From Pseudobdellovibrionaceae bacterium (GTDB lineage Bacteria; Bdellovibrionota; Bdellovibrionia; Bdellovibrionales; UBA1609), in the NCBI GenBank assembly GCA_023898385.1, contig CP060220.1:2046001-2110000 (forward strand): 64,000 bases of DNA, in the 5' to 3' direction. The notes under the pieces were generated by a model. That model did not search any database, was not told the DNA's origin, and saw only the letters and a list, made by a program, of their open reading frames with translations. The stretch's first letter is position 1; each line of letters opens with the position of its first letter. The translations under genes and the position numbers were made by a program. This document shows, piece after piece, positions 44,425 to 53,506 of this stretch.

Positions 44425-44852
44425 AAAATCTAACGCCCTATTCCTGGCCGCCAGAGCGCAGTATTGGCTCCATTCTCCACAGGGTACCTATCGGCTCATT
44501 TTGAGAATCTTATAAAACATAAATTCAAAACTGGACCCAGGTCAAGCGCACTGAGCAGAAGGCGTTAGAGACCTTCTTTTCGCATTGGATCTTCGTCTTC
44601 AATTCAAAGCGAAGAGCTTCGCTATGCTGCCACCATTTCGCAGCAAGGACATAGCCACCTAGATTTTAATAGAATTCATAAAGCCATCACAAAAGGAATT
44701 GTACGAGCCGAAAGCACCTGTCCTGTGGCTGTGGGCCTAATTGGCATCATCCGAAGAACCATGTCCGTTGAAGCACTTGGGCTTTCGGCACGGATCTGCC
44801 CGCACAGGACCTGTTCCTAAATTGATGCGGATACATCGAGGTCTTGATCGAC
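44425..44852. other. 428-base gap with a possible decayed coding segment
   Basis: On the plus strand a stop-free frame runs from 44569 to TAA at 44818-44820 (83 codons). It contains protein-like text such as SEELRYAATISQQGHSHLDF, NRIHKAITKGIVRAES and CPVAVGLIGIIRR. There is no start codon near its beginning. It may be a gene remnant; chance is not excluded. Nothing else was recognised. Confidence 0.3.
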
Positions 44853-47333
44853 TTATTGGCCCGGTGATCGTCTCAATGTGGGATAGGAATTGGGGACCTC
44901 GATCCACACATCGTCAAAGTCCCACTGACTCAGTGGACTGTTAGTTTTTAGAAAGAAGTAGTCGGCATTGGCTCCGGAGGTGTCGATTCCCGTGGCGTCT
45001 GTCTGCGGATCACAGCTGCCGCCCAAATTTCCACACCCTGATTGATTGTCGTAATAGGCATCAAAGAAATCACCTGATCCGGTATCAAAGCCATAGAAGC
45101 GGCCCACACGGTTGGAAGCATCGTTGCCCGTCACATCTCCTGCTGAGAAGCTGCGAGCCATGGTTCCGTTAGTCACATATCCCACTAAACCTCCCGTTCT
45201 ACTGCCCCCACTGGTCACGTCGCCCTTAGCATAACACTCATTAATTTGCACAAACCCGCCACCAACAAAACCTCCATGATATTGTCCAACGGACGAGGTG
45301 ATATCCACATCGGCCCAGCTATAACTAATCTGCCCAGCCACCTGCTCGCCAATGAGTCCACCAATGTAATGCTGCGTGCCACCGGCCCCAGTGACCTTGC
45401 CAGTTGCCGAGACTCGGTGAAAGGTCGCGGTTTCTGATTGGCCCGCCAAGGCACCTACATAAGAATTTCCGGCGATGTTCACGTTGATGAGATCCAGTTT
45501 CCAAACGTGGGCCGGAAAAAGTACGGTTTCAATTTTTCCAAACAGCCCCACGTAATTAATGGAGCTGGTATAAGTTAAGTGGCTAATCGAGTAATCTTTG
45601 CCCAGGAGTCCACCCGTAAACGGCGAGCCTGAAGTGCCGATCACGTTGTACTGAGTGCCAGTGTACAACCCTAAGTTAATATGATCTTCTAGCCGAAAAT
45701 ATTTATCCCAATCAGCCGGCGTGGCCCCAATGCGATTGAATTGCTGGGCCGTACAAATCGAGTAACCCGTTGACGTGTCCGAAATGGTTCCGCCGTCCAC
45801 GCCGGGCTCACCACTGTTGGCGAAACCTGTGTTTGTGAAACGAGCCAGATTCCAGCAATACTCCGATCGCGGCGGATGGTCTTGCCATGAAAATATCGGC
45901 GGTCCGCCCGCGGTCGGCATCATCCAGATGTCGTCTGTGCCGTTGCTTGTTTCATTAACAAAATCAAATCCGGTGTAACTCACTTCCGAAAGTAAACTTG
46001 ACGTCGGAAGTACCGTTCCTATGTTGAAAGTGCAGCCAGAGCATGCCAGGTCACTGGCGGCAAAGGCGTTAGTCACCACCGCGGAGTTAGCCCCGACAAT
46101 CCGCCCCGTATTCGATGTGCCCTGCACCGTGGCCATTGCAAATACTTGAGACAGGGGCCCTTGATTGGCCCCAACAATTCCACCCACAAAATCAGTTCCC
46201 TTGACTGAGCCAGTGACCATGCAGTTTTCAGCGCTGCTACCGCCCGCCATTTGGCCACCGAGCCCGCCGGCCATCGTTCCAATAATATCAGCGTGAACGG
46301 AACATTGACTTAAACTCAGTTGAACGAATGCCGCGATGCCACCCGCCGCACCAGAGGCGCGGACCACACCCGACATATATACATCCGTTGCATAATATCC
46401 CTCAATCCAGCCAAAAAGTCCGCCAACGTTGTTGCCGCCTACGACCAAAGAGTTTTCCGCATGCACGTTAAAATAACTGCCATCGGCATCCCCTGCCACG
46501 GTGCCTACGTAAGTGGATGTGGGTGCATCGACCACAGCATTGACAAAACTCACATTGCCAACGCGAGATTTCCAAAAAGTTTGGCCAAAGAATCCAGCCT
46601 CAGTAGCACTCGAGTTAACGTAAACATTTCTAATGCTGTGGCCACCCCCATCAAATCGCCCACTAAAAGTAGCGACAGTAGAATTTCCAACGGGTGTCCA
46701 ATTGTTCGTGCGATTGCCTGTGGCCAAGGCCACATCCACATCATCCGTGAGAATATAAAAAACAGTGTCATCACCAGAGACCATAGCCTGCAGCTCCGTC
46801 ACCGTGCTAATAAATGTGGGCGGGTGACTCGAGTCAATTTTATAAATGGTGGTTTCAAACGTACTTGACCCTTGCGATACTTTGATAAATTTGCTGCCCA
46901 CATCAAAGTGAGGTGGGTCATAAAAATACGGGGCCGGATCGCCGTTGTCGTAACCAATTTCAATTTCAAAAGTGCCATCGTTTTTGCACGGATGCGTGGA
47001 TGCAGGGCGAATATGCATGCCCGACAGAGTGACATCCCCTAATGTGGCATCGCAAGTGCCTGCTAACATCCAAGACCCATCCACTTCTGAAACCACTCGG
47101 CTGGATGGCGCCGTGGTCGGATCAGAAGCGCCAGTGAAGGCCAAAGGATTACTCACGGGCGGAAGTGGTGGCGGCGGGTCAGTTGGCCCAGGATCACTAG
47201 TGGACCCATTTCGCACTTGTCCGTTGAGGCGATTATCCGCCAATTGACAGCCAACAGCCCCGATTAGAATCAAAAACGGAAAGCACCGCACCATGGCTAT
47301 AAGAAAATGAGAAAAACTAAACCCTCTTCGCAC
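44853..47333 (-). CDS. Giant GLUG-motif lipoprotein
   Basis: 826 residues from a GTG start (AGGGG six bases upstream); an ATG at 47294 is possible. A lipoprotein signal ends LILIGAVGC and is followed by QLADNRLNGQV and a Pro/Gly linker. The rest contains many Gly-rich GLUG-type repeats (GGIVGANQGPLSQV, GALAGQSETATFHRV, GGLVGYVTNGTMARSF, VGLFGKI), predicted to form a long beta-solenoid, a fold used in surface adhesins and passenger domains. Likely surface or periplasmic; ligand unknown. Its promoter is a near-perfect sigma-28 site, so it may be expressed with the flagellar regulon. Confidence 0.8.
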   Translation of the reverse strand: MRRGFSFSHFLIAMVRCFPFLILIGAVGCQLADNRLNGQVRNGSTSDPGPTDPPPPLPPVSNPLAFTGASDPTTAPSSRVVSEVDGSWMLAGTCDATLGDVTLSGMHIRPASTHPCKNDGTFEIEIGYDNGDPAPYFYDPPHFDVGSKFIKVSQGSSTFETTIYKIDSSHPPTFISTVTELQAMVSGDDTVFYILTDDVDVALATGNRTNNWTPVGNSTVATFSGRFDGGGHSIRNVYVNSSATEAGFFGQTFWKSRVGNVSFVNAVVDAPTSTYVGTVAGDADGSYFNVHAENSLVVGGNNVGGLFGWIEGYYATDVYMSGVVRASGAAGGIAAFVQLSLSQCSVHADIIGTMAGGLGGQMAGGSSAENCMVTGSVKGTDFVGGIVGANQGPLSQVFAMATVQGTSNTGRIVGANSAVVTNAFAASDLACSGCTFNIGTVLPTSSLLSEVSYTGFDFVNETSNGTDDIWMMPTAGGPPIFSWQDHPPRSEYCWNLARFTNTGFANSGEPGVDGGTISDTSTGYSICTAQQFNRIGATPADWDKYFRLEDHINLGLYTGTQYNVIGTSGSPFTGGLLGKDYSISHLTYTSSINYVGLFGKIETVLFPAHVWKLDLINVNIAGNSYVGALAGQSETATFHRVSATGKVTGAGGTQHYIGGLIGEQVAGQISYSWADVDITSSVGQYHGGFVGGGFVQINECYAKGDVTSGGSRTGGLVGYVTNGTMARSFSAGDVTGNDASNRVGRFYGFDTGSGDFFDAYYDNQSGCGNLGGSCDPQTDATGIDTSGANADYFFLKTNSPLSQWDFDDVWIEVPNSYPTLRRSPGQ

Positions 47334-47364
47334 CTAAAACCCCTATATGGCTGAGACAAAAGTC

Positions 47365-47391
47365 TTATCGGCAAAAAAAGAGGGTTCTTTA
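47365..47391 (-). promoter_or_regulatory. Consensus sigma-28 (FliA) promoter for the GLUG lipoprotein
   Basis: On the minus strand TAAAGAAC (47384-47391), exactly 11 bases, then GCCGATAA (47365-47372). The consensus is TAAAGTTT-N11-GCCGATAA, so the -10 is perfect and the -35 core TAAAG is kept. The start site would be about 25 bases before the GTG start at 47333. Confidence 0.8.
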
Positions 47392-47587
47392 GAGTTTTTT
47401 TTTAGGCTGTTTTAGGCTTCGGTTGATTTTATGGGTAAATACGTCGACCTAGGTGAATTGCCACTCACTTATAGGTGATAAAAATCAAATCCACGGCCTG
47501 TTTTGATCCAGGATCTGGACATAGCATTCTCAAAATGAGTCACTTTGATCTCCCTCGTGGCCGGTCCACAAAAGGAAGTTGATACCT

Positions 47588-48028
47588 CTAGTATTTCTTC
47601 GGATCGAGGCCTAGCATTTCGCAAATTTTGGCTATGGCTTTGTTTTCTATGTCTTTTAGCTTTTCATCGGCCACGGCGGCGGCTTGTGCTAATTTAATTA
47701 TTAATTCACTCTTCTCGGAATCACCCTTATAGGCGCGAATAGCGTCTGATGCTTTTTGATAGCCGAGTTCAAAATTTTCTACCAGCTGCTCATGTATGTT
47801 GTTAAACGCTTGTTCGAACTCTGCTGAAATCAACTCATTGAGTGGGCCTTTTCCTTTTAACGTTTCATAAAATCGAGTGACCTCTCGCATATCCAATTGG
47901 CTATCGGCCATGGCCACTAAAATAAATGACGCGGCTAAAGCATTCGCAAGTTGTTCATCGGCTTTCACTTTATATGCAACTATCAACCCTTTAGTCACTG
48001 TGACGTCCACTGCCCACTCCTTATTCAT
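47588..48028 (-). CDS. TerB-like domain protein
   Basis: 146 residues, soluble and helical. Two acidic-loop repeats typical of the TerB/DjlA fold are visible: ILVAMADSQLDMREVTRFYE near residue 36 and AAAVADEKLKDIENKAIAKI near 115. Such domains occur in tellurite-resistance and membrane-stress proteins and may bind metal. The specific role is unknown. It overlaps the upstream coiled-coil gene by eight bases. Confidence 0.7.
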   Translation of the reverse strand: MNKEWAVDVTVTKGLIVAYKVKADEQLANALAASFILVAMADSQLDMREVTRFYETLKGKGPLNELISAEFEQAFNNIHEQLVENFELGYQKASDAIRAYKGDSEKSELIIKLAQAAAVADEKLKDIENKAIAKICEMLGLDPKKY

Positions 48029-48806
48029 CCTCGCCAGCCCCTATGCGCTCGCTGGGTACTTGATTTAGTTTATCAAATGAACTCATGTCCGTAGAGCTGG
48101 TCGCTGCTGCCGCTGAAGCTTTCGCGCCCCGGCGGGACTCTTCTTTTTTCTGCCGTTTTTCTTTTTCCATTTCTTGATAGCGTTTGTTGTAATCACGCCA
48201 GGCCTGATCGAAATCACGGCGGGTTTCTCGAAGCCATGAGGAAAAATCCTTTTCTCGTTCTCGCAAGTTGGATTCAAAATCTTTGCGACGGTCTCTTTGT
48301 TCGTCAAAAAACTCTTTTCGATCCGCCTGCTGTTCATCGTAAAATTCTTTTGTTTCTTCTCTTGTGGATTTATACCGACGCTGCCCTTCACGCGCTTCTT
48401 TAAGGTCGTCTAGTTTTTTCTCACGAGATTTCTTTTCTTCGTTGTTAAACTTTTCACGTTCTTTTCTTATTTCTTTATTAAACTTATCCTGACGCTTACG
48501 AACTTCGCGATTAAACCGTTCGCGCACTGTGGATGGGTGAACCTTCACCTCGCCCATGTCACTGAGTATCAGCTTAAGTTGATCATTATCTTGCCGTTTA
48601 TCTTCAGGGATACTCTGTCGCAATTCTTCTATTTTTTGTTGATCCCCTTGAACCGACACTTCCATGCTGCCGCTCGAGGCCTGCTCTGCCTCGCGGTGGT
48701 GTACCACCGTACAATTGACCATTATCGCGAGTCCCACCAGACCGGTGGCTAGCGACAAAAGGGGAAGGCGGAAATTATTGCCGTCTGACTTTTGATGAGA
48801 GTTCAT
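48021..48806 (-). CDS. Exported or membrane-anchored charged coiled-coil protein
   Basis: 261 residues: a hydrophobic N-terminal segment (LPLLSLATGLVGLAIMVNC), possibly a lipoprotein signal although Asn before the Cys is unusual. Then comes a very long Arg/Lys/Glu/Asp-rich helix (about 95-235) of a RREKDFxxWLRETRRDFD type, probably a single alpha-helical or coiled-coil rod, and a Ser/Ala-rich tail. No enzyme motif. It would place a rigid charged rod in the periplasm. First gene of a pair with the TerB-like gene. Confidence 0.6.
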   Translation of the reverse strand: MNSHQKSDGNNFRLPLLSLATGLVGLAIMVNCTVVHHREAEQASSGSMEVSVQGDQQKIEELRQSIPEDKRQDNDQLKLILSDMGEVKVHPSTVRERFNREVRKRQDKFNKEIRKEREKFNNEEKKSREKKLDDLKEAREGQRRYKSTREETKEFYDEQQADRKEFFDEQRDRRKDFESNLREREKDFSSWLRETRRDFDQAWRDYNKRYQEMEKEKRQKKEESRRGAKASAAAATSSTDMSSFDKLNQVPSERIGAGEDE

Positions 48807-48860
48807 AAGTCGATCATAGAAGAGCTTCTGACAAAACTCAACGCATTATAAGATATTACT

Positions 48861-49496
48861 ATGTGGATAAAGCGCTATACGGCATCTCAGAGTCGAACCC
48901 CCTCGTACTTGAACCACCAAACTCGGTTCATCCACCGGTCCTTTCAGATTCGCTACACAGCCTATTTAAGCCTTGCGGCCACCTTAGGCATGGTCATTTC
49001 GATGATCCCGATCAGTTATTTTATCAACGAAAATTATGATGTTTTTATCCGGCTCGCCTATGACTATGCGCCAAATATCCTAGGTCATTTAGAAAAAGAA
49101 CAGATTTGGCTTAACTCGCTGCTGTTTTCGATGTTTGTAGGCCTTGTTGTTTTCTTCACTATTTTTGGATTTAAACTCACTGCCAGAATGATCGGGCCCA
49201 TTCAGATTGTGAAAAATCACCTGAAACAGCTGAGCCGAGGAAAATGGTTTAACCAAGAAATTAAAATCCGCGACAAAGACGAATTTCACGAACTCATTGA
49301 AGAATACAACTACTTCTACAAATCGTTTCGAAAGAATCTCGAAAACGACCTCTCGAGACTTGAAAAACTCAATATCAATCGAGACGACCGTGAATCTTAC
49401 TACTTGTGGCAAAAAATGATCCACGAAAAGCAACTGCAGCTAGGTCGCACTCAAAGCGCGAGACCTCTTAACTCGTTCTCTAAACGTGCCAGCTAG
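48861..49496 (+). CDS. Two-helix HAMP-domain membrane protein without output domain
   Basis: 211 residues with two membrane helices (about 33-54 and 86-107), a short periplasmic loop and a cytoplasmic HAMP domain (KLTARMIGPIQIVKNHLKQL ... RDKDEFHELIEEYNYFYKSF), then about 45 helical residues. No kinase, methyl-accepting or GGDEF domain follows. This is similar in plan to the HAMP tail of the LspA protein at 24275. It ends convergently, overlapping the nhaC-like gene by 57 bases. Confidence 0.75.
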   Translation: MWIKRYTASQSRTPSYLNHQTRFIHRSFQIRYTAYLSLAATLGMVISMIPISYFINENYDVFIRLAYDYAPNILGHLEKEQIWLNSLLFSMFVGLVVFFTIFGFKLTARMIGPIQIVKNHLKQLSRGKWFNQEIKIRDKDEFHELIEEYNYFYKSFRKNLENDLSRLEKLNINRDDRESYYLWQKMIHEKQLQLGRTQSARPLNSFSKRAS

Positions 49497-51149
49497 AAAA
49501 ATGCTTGCCAATACCACTAGACCAAATGCTATTCCCAGCCATCCCGATACGCCCAAGGCCGCTGGTATATATCCGCAAACAACGGCCAAGAAACCCACAA
49601 GCACACTGTAGGGCATTTGCGTTTGCACGTGATGCAAATGATCGCATGACGCTGCAATGGAGCTCATGATTGTGGTATCTGAAATGGGTGAACAGTGATC
49701 ACCCAAGATGGCGCCATCCAACACGGCAGCCAACACCACAGGGGTCAACATCCCATAGGCACCCCCATCAAGTGCATGGGCCACCGGGGTCAATGTGGGC
49801 AGCAAAATGGCCATTGTCCCCCAACTTGTGCCCGTGGCAAAGGCCGTAAAACTTGCGACTACAAAAACGATGGCCGGAAACAACACGGGCGGTACACTGT
49901 CACCCACCATGCTGACAATAAATGGCCCCGTGTGCAACTCATCACAAACCCCTTTAAGGGACCATGCCAAAACCAAAATAACAATGGGCAATAGAGAACC
50001 TTTAAATCCCATGAGTGATGCTTTTAATGTGTTTAACGGTGGCAATTTTGCCCAGAGCACAGCCACGTTTATAGCGACTATCCAACCCGCAAAAGCCGAA
50101 ATGGCCAAAATTAAAATTCCATTTTTTGCAGAGGATATGACTTGCCACCAATTAGAAACACTCAGCCACGCAAACCATCCCCTTTCAAGACCCCCACCAT
50201 CTATCCATAGACCAGCAAAAACCATTGCCAATAAAACAAAAATAGGAATGGCCGCGGTCAACAGTGACAATCGAACACCGGGATCTTCTTCGTTCATCCT
50301 AAAACTTTTAGACGTCATTGGTTGAGCCCCGGGAGCTTCAAGCAACCCTTCTTTGGAGGCTCTTTTTTCAGCTTTTGCCATGGGACCAAAGTCAAACCCT
50401 GAAGCGGCATTGAATATGACAAATCCAATCATTAAAAAACAATAAAAGCGAAAACCCAAGGCATCAAAAAACATGGCATAGCCGTCACGCCCCATATTTA
50501 ATTTTGATGACAGGTCTTGGAACAGGCCCACTTCATAGCCAATCCAAGTGCTGACAATAGCCACACCGGCCACGGGCGCACTGGTTGCATCGATCAAAAA
50601 TGCAAACTTCTCTCGGCTTACATGATAGCGATCGGCCAAAGGCCTCATTGTTGCCCCGACAATCATGGTGTTAGCATAGTCATCAATAAATACGAGAAAC
50701 CCCATGATAGCCGTCATTACCTGAGCCGAACGAGATCCCCGAACATAACGCTGAAGTCTTAAAATTAAAGCCTTCAAGCCACCGGCTGAAATCAACACTG
50801 AAATAAAACCCAAGATCAACATGACAAATGCCAAGATTTGCAGATTGGTCGTATCCGTGAGGGCCCCAAACATCAATTGGCCCGTTAATAAAACACTCTT
50901 TCCCCAAGCCTGAGGCTCAAATGTATGGCCGGGCAGCTTTGACAAAAAAGCACCCAGCGCCACGGCAGAGGCCATGCTTAACATGAGTTTTTGAGTGAGA
51001 AACGCAAGTATTATAGCCACGAGCGGTGGCAAAATGCTGTACCAACGCCCATCACTTGTTCCCGTGTCGGAGGCGTAGGCCAAAAGAATCAATGCTACGA
51101 GTAACGCAACCGCCACCTTAGTGCCGAATGAATTTTTCCCCTCTCCCAT
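49440..51149 (-). CDS. nhaC: NhaC-family Na+/H+ antiporter
   Basis: 569-residue polytopic membrane protein (about 12-13 helices). Characteristic polar segments are FIDDYANTMIVGATMRPLAD, TSAPVAGVAIVSTWIGYEVG, GTSWGTMAILLPTLTPVAHAL and GDHCSPISDTTIMSS. It should exchange Na+ (or a related organic anion) for protons; the malate/lactate antiporter subtype is possible. Last gene of the pal-smpB operon, 12 bases after smpB. Confidence 0.88.
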   Translation of the reverse strand: MGEGKNSFGTKVAVALLVALILLAYASDTGTSDGRWYSILPPLVAIILAFLTQKLMLSMASAVALGAFLSKLPGHTFEPQAWGKSVLLTGQLMFGALTDTTNLQILAFVMLILGFISVLISAGGLKALILRLQRYVRGSRSAQVMTAIMGFLVFIDDYANTMIVGATMRPLADRYHVSREKFAFLIDATSAPVAGVAIVSTWIGYEVGLFQDLSSKLNMGRDGYAMFFDALGFRFYCFLMIGFVIFNAASGFDFGPMAKAEKRASKEGLLEAPGAQPMTSKSFRMNEEDPGVRLSLLTAAIPIFVLLAMVFAGLWIDGGGLERGWFAWLSVSNWWQVISSAKNGILILAISAFAGWIVAINVAVLWAKLPPLNTLKASLMGFKGSLLPIVILVLAWSLKGVCDELHTGPFIVSMVGDSVPPVLFPAIVFVVASFTAFATGTSWGTMAILLPTLTPVAHALDGGAYGMLTPVVLAAVLDGAILGDHCSPISDTTIMSSIAASCDHLHHVQTQMPYSVLVGFLAVVCGYIPAALGVSGWLGIAFGLVVLASIFLAGTFRERVKRSRALSAT

Positions 51150-51161
51150 TTACCCCTTCTA

Positions 51162-51614
51162 TCACCGCGATTTTTTTAAACGCCTTTGAATCTCACGATC
51201 TGCATCTTTTCGTTTTGCGGTCTCGCGTTTGTCTCCATGCTTTTTACCACGAACCAATGCCAGCTCTAATTTCACACGACCTTTTTTAAAATATATTTTA
51301 AGTGGCACACAACTAAGGCCTTTTTCGCGAATAACCCCCTGCAACCGATCAAGCTCATTTCGGTGCAAGAGTAGCTTTCGCAATCTTTCAGGATCGTGAT
51401 TGTTATAGCTGCTGGCCTTGTAAACGCTAATGTGGGCGTTTTGCAAATAAGCCTCGTCTTTTACAAACGCCACATAGGAGTCTTTTAAATTGCACTGACC
51501 ATCGCGCAAAGATTTGACCTCACTGCCCTGAAGGGCAACACCCGCCTCGAAGGTCTCAACGACTTCATAGTCATGCCTGGCTTTTTTATTTTCAGATATA
51601 ATTTTAATGCCCAC
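51162..51614 (-). CDS. smpB: SsrA-binding protein SmpB
   Basis: tmRNA partner in ribosome rescue. Starts with IKIISENKKARHDYEVVETFEAG, contains VALQGSEVKSLRDGQCNLKDSYV and a basic C-terminal tail (KREIAKRKDADREIQRRL-like), all typical. Length is 150. The tmRNA gene itself was not found in this window. Nine bases after rsmA. Confidence 0.96.
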   Translation of the reverse strand: MGIKIISENKKARHDYEVVETFEAGVALQGSEVKSLRDGQCNLKDSYVAFVKDEAYLQNAHISVYKASSYNNHDPERLRKLLLHRNELDRLQGVIREKGLSCVPLKIYFKKGRVKLELALVRGKKHGDKRETAKRKDADREIQRRLKKSR

Positions 51615-51623
51615 TCCCCTTGT

Positions 51624-52445
51624 CTAGCCCACGAAGAGGTGTTTGTACAGGGCGACAAAATCACTCGGGGACAGGGCTTCAGCTCGAACCTGGGGGGATA
51701 GACCCCGACTCAATAGGAATTCCTCCGCTTGAAGCCTCAAATCGCCCACCATCCCTTGAAAACCTTTGATATTTTTTAGCAGAAACTTTCGACGCTGGCT
51801 AAACGAGGCTTTTACGAAACTCAAAAACTGATTGTAGTGTATTTCTTCAACGGGCTTTCGATGAAAGACCAACACGCGGCTTGCCACCTTGGGTGGCGGC
51901 AAAAAATCCTTTGGCCCCACATCAAGCAATTGCTCTATTTGCCAATAGGTCTGCGCAATGACTGACAAAAGGCCATAGGCTTTCGATTTGGCTGGAGACA
52001 TTATTCTTTGGGCCACTTCTTTTTGAAACATGAGAACCATGTGCTGCAACTGAGGTGGCCCCTCCGACAACTTAATCACTAGACTGGAACTGATTTGGTA
52101 GGGAAGATTGCTCACCAGGGCGGTGGGACCATGCAGCGGCAACTGCCCCCACGAAAAGGACAAGGCATCCTCTTCAATGACCTTAAGCCCCTGTTCGCGC
52201 CAATATTGAGAAAACTCGCGGTCCAACTCAATAAGTGTCAGGGGTTTTTGAAAACCCATTAGCCCTTCAGTGAGAGAACCCAGTCCGGGCCCCACCTCGA
52301 TATACTCATCAGCCCCGAGCTGGTGGGCTGAAGAAATGATTTTATTTATCGCCCACTCGCTGACTAGAAAGTTTTGGCCCAAGGAACGCTTAGGTGAAAC
52401 ACCCATCTCAGCCAAACGCGCTTTTATTTTCGCAGACTGAGACAT
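51624..52445 (-). CDS. rsmA: 16S rRNA dimethyladenosine transferase RsmA (KsgA)
   Basis: Dimethylates A1518/A1519 of 16S rRNA. LGQNFLVSEWAINKII near the start, the SAM motif EVGPGLGSLTEGL (about 50-62) and the catalytic NLPYQISSSL are diagnostic, with FSQRRKFLLKNIKG near the end. Length 273 is normal. Eleven bases after tsaD. Confidence 0.96.
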   Translation of the reverse strand: MSQSAKIKARLAEMGVSPKRSLGQNFLVSEWAINKIISSAHQLGADEYIEVGPGLGSLTEGLMGFQKPLTLIELDREFSQYWREQGLKVIEEDALSFSWGQLPLHGPTALVSNLPYQISSSLVIKLSEGPPQLQHMVLMFQKEVAQRIMSPAKSKAYGLLSVIAQTYWQIEQLLDVGPKDFLPPPKVASRVLVFHRKPVEEIHYNQFLSFVKASFSQRRKFLLKNIKGFQGMVGDLRLQAEEFLLSRGLSPQVRAEALSPSDFVALYKHLFVG

Positions 52446-52456
52446 ACTACCTTCTA

Positions 52457-53506
52457 TTACTCGTCGATAAAATCATCAGGATAGACATGCGCCGAAGGCC
52501 CCAGGTCTTGCGCAGACACTTCGCCTCTATTCAAGCGCTGAATCCCCGCATACCCCACCATTGCCGCATTGTCTGTGCAGTAGCGAAGGGGTGGAACCAC
52601 AAGCTGCACTCCCATTTTATCAGCCCACTCCCCGGCGGCTTCGCGCAAACGGAAGTTGGCACTCACGCCTCCCGTCAGCACAGCCCTTTTTAAACCCGAC
52701 TGGACCACAGCGCGATCGAGCTTTGCCATTAATGAGTCCACAATGGCTTCTTGATAACTCGCACAAAGGTCATGTAGGTTTTCTTTGATCTTGTGATCGT
52801 CCCATCCCGCTATCAAACGTTGGGCCGAGGTCTTTAACCCCGAAAAACTGTAGTTAAAGTTGTCTTCTTTTACCAAGGGACGTGGAAAAACAAAGGCGTC
52901 ACGCCGTCCCTCTTTTGAGAGCTTATCTACTTTTACACCACCCGGAAAACCCAATCCCACCATTTTTGCAAACTTATCAAAGGCCTCGCCAGCAGCATCA
53001 TCAATGGTTTTTCCGAGAACACGATATTCGCCCAAACCCGTTACATGGTACAAATGGGTATGGCCGCCGCTCACAGCAAGTCCTATATAGGGATAATCAA
53101 AATCATCTGGCGGCTGATACCCTTCATCACGCAAAAAGGGTGCTAGAAGGTGGGCCTCAAGGTGATTGACGCCCAAAAAAGGCAAGCCCTTGGCCAAAGC
53201 CAAAGTTTTCACGGCCACAAGACCTACGAGTAGGGAGCCCACCAAACCGGGGCGCGAAGTCACTACCAACCCATCGATTTGCGACCAATTCATGTTTGCC
53301 TTACTAAGACAAACCTCTATGAGAGGCAAAAGATGAAGGGTGTGATTGCGACTTGCAATTTCAGGAACAATTCCGCCAAAGGGTTTGTGCTCGCTGTCTT
53401 GATTGGCACTAATAACGGCTCTCACAAACCCATCGTTGCGAACAATAGACACCGATGTGTCGTCGCAACTGGTCTCGACAGCCAGGACATTTTCAAATTT
53501 TATCAT
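52457..53506 (-). CDS. tsaD: tRNA threonylcarbamoyladenosine transferase TsaD
   Basis: ASKHA-fold enzyme transferring the threonylcarbamoyl group to A37 of ANN-decoding tRNAs. ETSCDDTSVSIV at the N-terminus, metal ligands in VNHLEAHLLAP (His115, His119), LAVSGGHTHLY and VLTGGVSANFRLR are all present. Length 349 is usual. It overlaps the cpoB-like gene by ATGA. Confidence 0.96.
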   Translation of the reverse strand: MIKFENVLAVETSCDDTSVSIVRNDGFVRAVISANQDSEHKPFGGIVPEIASRNHTLHLLPLIEVCLSKANMNWSQIDGLVVTSRPGLVGSLLVGLVAVKTLALAKGLPFLGVNHLEAHLLAPFLRDEGYQPPDDFDYPYIGLAVSGGHTHLYHVTGLGEYRVLGKTIDDAAGEAFDKFAKMVGLGFPGGVKVDKLSKEGRRDAFVFPRPLVKEDNFNYSFSGLKTSAQRLIAGWDDHKIKENLHDLCASYQEAIVDSLMAKLDRAVVQSGLKRAVLTGGVSANFRLREAAGEWADKMGVQLVVPPLRYCTDNAAMVGYAGIQRLNRGEVSAQDLGPSAHVYPDDFIDE

